This document shows, in pieces, positions 59,331-64,000 of a stretch of 64,000 bases of DNA. The stretch's first letter is position 1, and every line of letters starts with the position of its first letter. This stretch comes from Calditrichia bacterium. GTDB taxonomy: Bacteria; Calditrichota; Calditrichia; RBG-13-44-9; J075. The DNA is taken from positions 186,001 through 250,000 of the forward strand of contig JACKAP010000007.1 in the NCBI GenBank assembly GCA_020635015.1. The letters are read 5' to 3'. Below the pieces are notes generated by a model that saw nothing but the letters and a program-made list of their open reading frames with translations, searched no databases and was not told the DNA's origin. Made by a program: the position numbers and the translations under genes.

Positions 59331-60803
59331 TCACTGACTTGCGGCATTGATCTGCTGCAGCATATAGATCGCGTTGGTGTTCTTCGGATTCAGCTCCAGC
59401 GATTTGGCGTAGTTTTTGATCGCCAGTTCCTTGTCGCCGGCGACCATATAGGCTTCGCCCAGGCTGTCATAGGGATTGAACGCTTCCGGGAACATTTCGA
59501 TATTCAGCTTAAAAATCGCGATCGCTTCCGCCACCCGGCCGCTGCGCAGCAGTTGATAGCCCAGCGTGTTCAGCTCGCTTTCCGAAAAATCATATTGATC
59601 CGCCCGGCTGGTTTTCAAATCATGATATTGCTTGACCGCGCTTTCCACCCCATCCTTCAAAACGATCTTGCCGAGGGTCTCTGCGATGGAGGTCTTGGGC
59701 AGGGTGTAGGGCCGTTCGTAGAGGATATTGGCGATGGCGCGAGCCATGGCGCTCAGACTGGTGCCGCCGGTATTGTTGAACAACACGATCAGATGGCGGT
59801 CCTTCACCAGGCGGAAGATGATGGTGTTAAAACCGTTGATGCCTCCGGTATGGGAGATCACCTGCACGCTGTCGGCCGATTCTCCCAGCGCCACCTTATA
59901 CACTCCCCAGCCATAGGCATAGTTGTTCAGAAAGGGAGTGAACATAATCTTCTTATACTTTTCAGAAAGTAACTTATCGCCATACAGCGCCTGGTCCCAT
60001 AAGTAGAGATCTTCCACCGTCGACACCATATCTCCAGCGCCGAGAGCATTCAGCATGTAAAAATAAGGCTCATTGACCGGCCCATCGAGCTGCCGCAGGT
60101 AGCCGGAGGCGCGGTTCGGCAGAATCCGCTCGTTGCGGTCAACGCCTGATTGGTTCATCTGCAGGGGCTTCAGGATGCGCGCCTGCAAATTCTCCTCAAA
60201 CGATTTTCCGGTCACCCGCTCCAGAATCGCCGCCAGCAGAAAATAGCCGGTGTTGTTGTAACGGTACGTGCTTCCCGGTTCAAACTCCAGATCGCCGCTA
60301 TGAAAATGTTGGATCATGTAATCGACGTCATATGGATTTCGAGTAGAATCAGACCAGACGCCGGGCAGCCCGGTGTAGGAGGGAATGCCCGAGGTGTGGG
60401 TCAGCAGATGGTGAATCGTAATCAAATCGCCGGTATCTTTGCGGTATTCGGGCAGGTAGTCGGTCAGCTTGCCGTCCAGCTTGATCTTGCCTTCCTGTAC
60501 CAATTGCATGATCTGCAGCGCCACAAACTGCTTGGTAATCGAACCGATGCGGAATTTGGTATCCGGCTGATTGGGGATCTGCCAGTCCATATTGGCATAG
60601 CCATACCCTTTTTTGAAAATCACTTTCCCCTTTTCCGCCACCAGCGCCGAGCCGTTGAACTGGCCGTTTTCGTAAAATTTTGTCATCAGCACATCAATTT
60701 GGGCGGCTTTGTCCTGCGCACAGCTCTCATGCGGTATCATCACTGCAAATCCCAGGGCCAGCAGCAGGATCATCCGGAAGAAACATTGTTGATTTTTCAT
60801 CAT
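59331..60803 (-). CDS. serine beta-lactamase-fold hydrolase with C-terminal TPR
   Basis: 490 residues; AAAGGAGAGA precedes tandem ATGs (60803, 60800). Signal peptide about 1-29 (MILLLALGFAVMIPHESCAQ). The class C beta-lactamase/PBP4*-type fold has SITK (88-91, SxxK), YNN in 'STYRYNNTGYFLLAAIL' (YxN) and HTGG in 'VISHTGGINGFNTIIF' (KTG equivalent). From about 385 the C-terminal part is helical with TPR-like 'DSLGEAYMVAGDKELAIKNY' and 'SELNTLGYQLLRSGRVAEAI'. Such enzymes act on D-amino peptides or esters. The pair is flanked left and right by inverted TTGG elements together with the CDF gene, which faces the other way. Confidence 0.92.
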   Translation of the reverse strand: MMKNQQCFFRMILLLALGFAVMIPHESCAQDKAAQIDVLMTKFYENGQFNGSALVAEKGKVIFKKGYGYANMDWQIPNQPDTKFRIGSITKQFVALQIMQLVQEGKIKLDGKLTDYLPEYRKDTGDLITIHHLLTHTSGIPSYTGLPGVWSDSTRNPYDVDYMIQHFHSGDLEFEPGSTYRYNNTGYFLLAAILERVTGKSFEENLQARILKPLQMNQSGVDRNERILPNRASGYLRQLDGPVNEPYFYMLNALGAGDMVSTVEDLYLWDQALYGDKLLSEKYKKIMFTPFLNNYAYGWGVYKVALGESADSVQVISHTGGINGFNTIIFRLVKDRHLIVLFNNTGGTSLSAMARAIANILYERPYTLPKTSIAETLGKIVLKDGVESAVKQYHDLKTSRADQYDFSESELNTLGYQLLRSGRVAEAIAIFKLNIEMFPEAFNPYDSLGEAYMVAGDKELAIKNYAKSLELNPKNTNAIYMLQQINAASQ

Positions 60804-60915
60804 TCTCTCCTTTCTATCGACAGGAATGCCGGGTTCAGCTCCGATTTATGCTTGATTATTGCAGGGAAGATAATATATTTGTTTCAGTATTTAAAGGAAG
60901 ATTTCAAGGGGCTCT

Positions 60916-61851
60916 GTGGCTGAAAAATATGCCGGATTGATTGATAGGGATTCACTATTGTCACATCATCATAATCACTCGCATGCCCATGCGACATCGG
61001 GCAATATCAAGATTGCTTTTTTCCTCAATCTGGGATTTACAGTGCTGGAGATCTTCGGCGGGCTGCTGACCAATAGCATCGCCATCCTCTCCGATGCGCT
61101 GCATGATTTTGGCGACAGCCTCTCGCTGGGGATGGCCTGGTATCTGGAGAATTTTTCAAAGAAAGAACATACCGGCAAATATTCCTACGGCTACCGGCGG
61201 TTCTCTTTGCTCGGGGCCCTGATCAACTCGCTGGTGTTGATCGTCGGCTCGTTATTTATTCTGTCGGAAGCGATCCCCCGGCTGATCAACCCGGAACATT
61301 CCCACGCTCCGGGCATGATCCTGTTTGCGGTGGGCGGCATTCTGGTCAATGGCGCAGCGGTGCTGCGCCTGAAAGGGGACCGCTCGATGAATGCCCGGGT
61401 GGTGGCCTGGCATCTGATGGAGGATGTATTGGGCTGGGTGGCGGTGCTGGTCGTCGGCATCACTCTGCTGTTTAGCGACATTCGCATACTTGATCCGGTC
61501 TTATCGATCCTGATTACCTTGTATGTGCTGTTCAATGTGGTCAAAAATTTGAAGAAAACCCTGGAGCTGTTTCTGCAGGCCTCGCCGGCGGAAATTAACA
61601 TTGCAGACATCGAAAAGGCGCTGCTGGCGATCGAGGATGTTAAATCTACCCATCACACTCATCTCTGGTCGCTCGATGGAGAGCATCACGTGCTGTCAAC
61701 CCACATCGTTATCGACAAAAACGCCAGCAAGGAACGGCTGATCGAAATTAAGCAACACTGCAAGGCCCTGTTTAACGAGCATCATTTTGAGCATATCACG
61801 ATTGAAGTCGAGTTCGAAGCGGAAGACTGCAGCATGAATCATGCGCACTAG
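60916..61851 (+). CDS. cation diffusion facilitator (zinc/cobalt exporter family)
   Basis: 311 residues from GTG 60916 (AAGGGG before it). A His-rich N-terminal segment (HHHNHSHAHA) comes before helix 1. There are six membrane helices, with metal site A in 'AILSDALHDFGDSLSLGMAW' (helix 2, SDxxHDxxD) and helix 5 'VAWHLMEDVLGWVAVLVVG' (HxxxD). The cytoplasmic C-domain reads 'IEKALLAIEDVKSTHHTHLW' and 'VLSTHIVIDKNASKERLIEI'. The spacing HDxxD / HxxxD fits Zn-type CDFs (CzcD/ZitB group). It probably exports Zn2+ by proton antiport. It is divergently arranged with the hydrolase gene. Confidence 0.93.
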   Translation: MAEKYAGLIDRDSLLSHHHNHSHAHATSGNIKIAFFLNLGFTVLEIFGGLLTNSIAILSDALHDFGDSLSLGMAWYLENFSKKEHTGKYSYGYRRFSLLGALINSLVLIVGSLFILSEAIPRLINPEHSHAPGMILFAVGGILVNGAAVLRLKGDRSMNARVVAWHLMEDVLGWVAVLVVGITLLFSDIRILDPVLSILITLYVLFNVVKNLKKTLELFLQASPAEINIADIEKALLAIEDVKSTHHTHLWSLDGEHHVLSTHIVIDKNASKERLIEIKQHCKALFNEHHFEHITIEVEFEAEDCSMNHAH

Positions 61852-61880
61852 CTGTGCGATAAGGTTTGAACTTACTAAGC

Positions 61881-61950
61881 CGTTATTGGTTATTGGCCAT
61901 TGGCTTTTGGTCAAGACAGTTCTTTGCCAATAACCAACGACCAACAACCA
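61881..61950. repeat. TTGG inverted-arm element
   Basis: Left arm CGTTATTGGTTATTGGCCAT, core 61902-61930 (GGCTTTTGGTCAAGACAG to CTTTGCCAA), right arm AATAACCAACGACCAACAAC. The core is the reverse complement of 59211-59239 with two differences. Confidence 0.85.
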
Positions 61951-61959
61951 AATCCAACA

Positions 61960-63738
61960 TCACAACCAAATCCACCCAATCATCCCAATCGCCACTGTCC
62001 CCACCAGCACATTGACGATAAGCCCGCTGCGCAGATAATCGGAAAAGCGGTAGCCTCCGGCGGACATCACCATCAGGTTGGTCTGGTAACCGATCGGGGT
62101 CATGAAGCTGGCCGACGCGGCGATGGCAACGGCGATGGCGAAGGCTTTCGGCTCCGCTCCCAGATCGCGCGCAGCGGACATGGCAATGGCCATCATCAAG
62201 GCGGCGGCGGCATTATTGGTGATCAACTCGGTGAGCAGGCTGGTGGCGATGTAAACTGCTGCGATGACTCCCAACGGGCCCAGGGCGGCGGCGAGATTTA
62301 TCACGATCTTGGCGAGGGCATCGGCCAGTCCGGAAGTTTCGATGGCCTGCCCCAGGCCCAACGCGCAGGCGATGACCACCAGTACCGGCAGTTCCACCGC
62401 CTTGCGCGCTTCCTGTCCCGGCAGGCAGCGGGTGGCAATCATCGCCAGCCCTCCCAGGAAGGCAGTGACCACGATCGAGGCGATCCCGGTGGCGGCGAGG
62501 ATGATCACTGTCAGCAGGATCAACAGGGCCAGTGGGGCCTTGCCTTTCTGCGGCTTGGCCCGTACCGGGCGGCGCGGCGCCACCAGGTAAAACTCGTCGC
62601 GCAGTTCGTTCCAGCGCCGGTCGAACCCGGCCCGCGCCTCGATCAGCAGCAGATCGCCGGCCTTCAGCGGGATGCGCCCCAGCGGGCCCTCGATCATGGC
62701 GTCGCGGCGCTGGATGCCCAGCACCACCCCGTGGTAGGCGTCGCGGAAGCCGGCCTCCTTGAGGGTCTTGCCGACCAGGCTGGAGGTGGGCGCGATTACC
62801 GCCTCGAACAAAGGGAGGGTTTCCCGGCCGCGATTCTCAAGCTCCGGCATCACTCGCTCAAAGCCATTGCGCTCCAGCAGTTGGTCGAGCACCGAGAGTT
62901 TCCCCCGAAAGGTGAGCACATCATCCACCCGCAGCACCGTTTCCGGAGTAGCGGGGATGATCGCATCCTCATGGCGGATATGCACCAGGTAGGCATCGCC
63001 CAGGGCGCGCAGTTCCGCCGCCTCGATGCTCCGGCCGATCAGGGGGGAGTCGGCAGTAATGCGCACCTCAAAAAAATAGTTTTTCAGATCATCCTTCAAT
63101 GCCGAGGGCTGGGAGCGGTCCGGCAGCAGACGGTGCCCGACCAGCACAAAGTAAATAATGGCGCACACCGCCGCCGGCAGTCCCACCCAGGTGAGGTCGA
63201 ACATCCCCAGCCCCTCATGGCCGGCGGCCTGCATCAAGCCGGAGACCAGCAGGTTGGTAGAGGTGCCGATCAGCGTGGTCATGCCTCCGATGATCGCGGC
63301 GTAGGAGAGCGGGATCATCAGCTTGGAGGCGGGGATGCCGCTGCGTTCGCTCCAGGTCTGCAACCGGGGGATCAGCATCGCGACGATCGGGGTGTTGTTG
63401 AGAAACGCAGACATTGAGGCGGTGGTGAGCATCAGCCGCAGCAGCACGAAAGGCAGCCGCGCTTTGCGCACAAAGAGGAACTTGTCGGCAAACGCCAGCG
63501 CGCCGGTATTCTGGATCCCTGCCGCCACCACAAACAGTGCGCCGACGGTCAGCATCGCCGGATTGGAGAACCCGGCAAAGGCCTCCTCCGGGGTGATGAT
63601 CCCCGGCAGTAGCAGCAGTCCCAGGGTGCCGAGCAGGATCAAATCCGGCCGGGCTACCTCACGGATCAGGGCAATCAGCATAATGATGATGATGAGCAGG
63701 GTGGTCAGTGCTTGCCAGGAGAGGGAGATAGAAATCAT
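61960..63738 (-). CDS. SLC13/DASS-family permease with TrkA-C domains
   Basis: 592 residues. Membrane helices in two bundles with the family motifs 'LTTASMSAFLNNTPIVAMLI' (SNT-like hairpin) and 'LLTELITNNAAAALMMAIAM' (second SNN-type hairpin). Between them are two RCK/TrkA-C domains (about 205-380; 'FEVRITADSPLIGRSIEAAEL', 'FEAVIAPTSSLVGKTLKEAGF'). This architecture is typical of SLC13 permeases annotated as sulfate or dicarboxylate transporters; substrate specificity cannot be read. ATG 63738 has no SD; the upstream sequence on its strand is a run of CACCCATC repeats, so translation initiation may be unusual. Confidence 0.9.
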   Translation of the reverse strand: MISISLSWQALTTLLIIIIMLIALIREVARPDLILLGTLGLLLLPGIITPEEAFAGFSNPAMLTVGALFVVAAGIQNTGALAFADKFLFVRKARLPFVLLRLMLTTASMSAFLNNTPIVAMLIPRLQTWSERSGIPASKLMIPLSYAAIIGGMTTLIGTSTNLLVSGLMQAAGHEGLGMFDLTWVGLPAAVCAIIYFVLVGHRLLPDRSQPSALKDDLKNYFFEVRITADSPLIGRSIEAAELRALGDAYLVHIRHEDAIIPATPETVLRVDDVLTFRGKLSVLDQLLERNGFERVMPELENRGRETLPLFEAVIAPTSSLVGKTLKEAGFRDAYHGVVLGIQRRDAMIEGPLGRIPLKAGDLLLIEARAGFDRRWNELRDEFYLVAPRRPVRAKPQKGKAPLALLILLTVIILAATGIASIVVTAFLGGLAMIATRCLPGQEARKAVELPVLVVIACALGLGQAIETSGLADALAKIVINLAAALGPLGVIAAVYIATSLLTELITNNAAAALMMAIAMSAARDLGAEPKAFAIAVAIAASASFMTPIGYQTNLMVMSAGGYRFSDYLRSGLIVNVLVGTVAIGMIGWIWL

Positions 63739-63740
63739 CG

Positions 63741-63926
63741 TGGATGGGTGGATGGGTGGATGGGTGGATGGGTGGATGGGTGGATGAGTTGATGGGTGGA
63801 TGGGGAGGAGGGTGGATAGACAAATTTCGCAAAAGAGCGGAATTTAGCATCGCCTCTGCAACCGCGGTGATTGTGCACCGCAGCATCATACCCATTTACC
63901 CATTCACCCATCAACTCATCCACCCA
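63741..63926. repeat. TGGATGGG inverted-arm element
   Basis: The left arm (63741-63800) is a run of TGGATGGG units; the right arm (about 63887-63926) is the complement ACCCATTCACCCATC... It ends beside the SLC13 start, forming its 5' leader on the minus strand. It is the most regular member of the ATGGGTGA family here. Confidence 0.85.
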
Positions 63927-63935
63927 TAATCTTAT

Positions 63936-64000
63936 TCACGCCGTTATTTTCACCCGCAATTGCTGCAGCGATTGCCAGACAAATTCCACAAAGCCGGGAG
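63936..64000 (-). CDS. possible C-terminal end of a gene outside the window
   Basis: On the minus strand, the last 65 bases read '...PGFVEFVWQSLQQLRVKITA' to a TGA at 63938-63936. The amphipathic, ordinary-looking sequence and the following repeat element (typical of gene gaps here) suggest the end of a gene to the right. Too short to assign. Confidence 0.35.
   Translation of the reverse strand, partial: PGFVEFVWQSLQQLRVKITA

Noticed and set aside
1..64000. tRNA, rRNA, tmRNA or riboswitch
   Set aside because: No cloverleaf-like or conserved RNA motif was recognised by eye; a covariance-model search would be needed to exclude small RNAs.

Overview
The window reads as ordinary chromosome from a moderately GC-rich, Gram-negative bacterium of the Fibrobacterota-Chlorobiota-Bacteroidota (FCB) superphylum, most like a KSB1/Calditrichota-type lineage. 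Three secreted proteins end in the type IX secretion (T9SS) sorting domain with its 'NYPNPFN' signature. There is a FadL/PorV-like barrel, a single-POTRA Omp85 protein, a hybrid two-component regulator with a 14-repeat propeller, an FG-GAP/UnbV sensor kinase, and several lipoproteins with clear lipoboxes. No rRNA, tRNA, CRISPR array, complete insertion sequence or phage gene was seen. The lineage is inferred from gene content, not from a phylogenetic marker.

Layout. 1-7.9 kb: end of a TolC-family efflux gene, CCA-adding/poly(A) polymerase-type nucleotidyltransferase, Tex, a small acidic protein, tRNA-dihydrouridine synthase and a GNAT acetyltransferase. 8.4-14.7 kb: a two-gene, translationally coupled operon of a triple-TIR protein and a membrane-anchored nSTAND NTPase with 19 near-identical WD40 repeats, the best candidate for an immune or conflict system. 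15-24 kb: a lipoprotein, an Omp85 protein, a DUF4390/NtrY/NtrX signalling cluster and a T9SS esterase. 24.5-36 kb: the hybrid two-component regulator, a nucleotidyltransferase/small-protein pair, dipeptide epimerase, M43 metalloprotease, ATP-grasp ligase, radical SAM protein and NfuA. 37-47 kb: an AT-rich orphan, a collagen-motif lipoprotein, the FG-GAP/UnbV sensor kinase with a sigma-54 regulator, a Tyr- and Ser/Arg-rich lipoprotein and the FadL/PorV barrel. 47-64 kb: cupin, TrpF-like protein without the usual Cys, M14 carboxypeptidase, WalJ-type hydrolase, pyrFE, T9SS BNR protein, M50 protease, secreted hydrolase plus DksA-like zinc finger, DUF3365 lipoprotein, beta-lactamase-fold hydrolase, CDF transporter and SLC13 permease.

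The second striking feature is between the genes. Most intergenic gaps carry short-period repeats (ATGGGTGA, ATCCGTG, TTGGTTA, GGCAGT, TCCGCATTCCG and others) arranged as two inverted arms around a core. In three cases two copies of one element, with conserved cores, lie in opposite orientation on either side of one or two genes. At least two of the families have also entered coding sequence, giving in-frame linkers in the hybrid sensor kinase. Several further perfect palindromes and inverted repeats of 20-38 bp, and one 143-bp MITE-like element with 29-bp terminal inverted repeats, are present.
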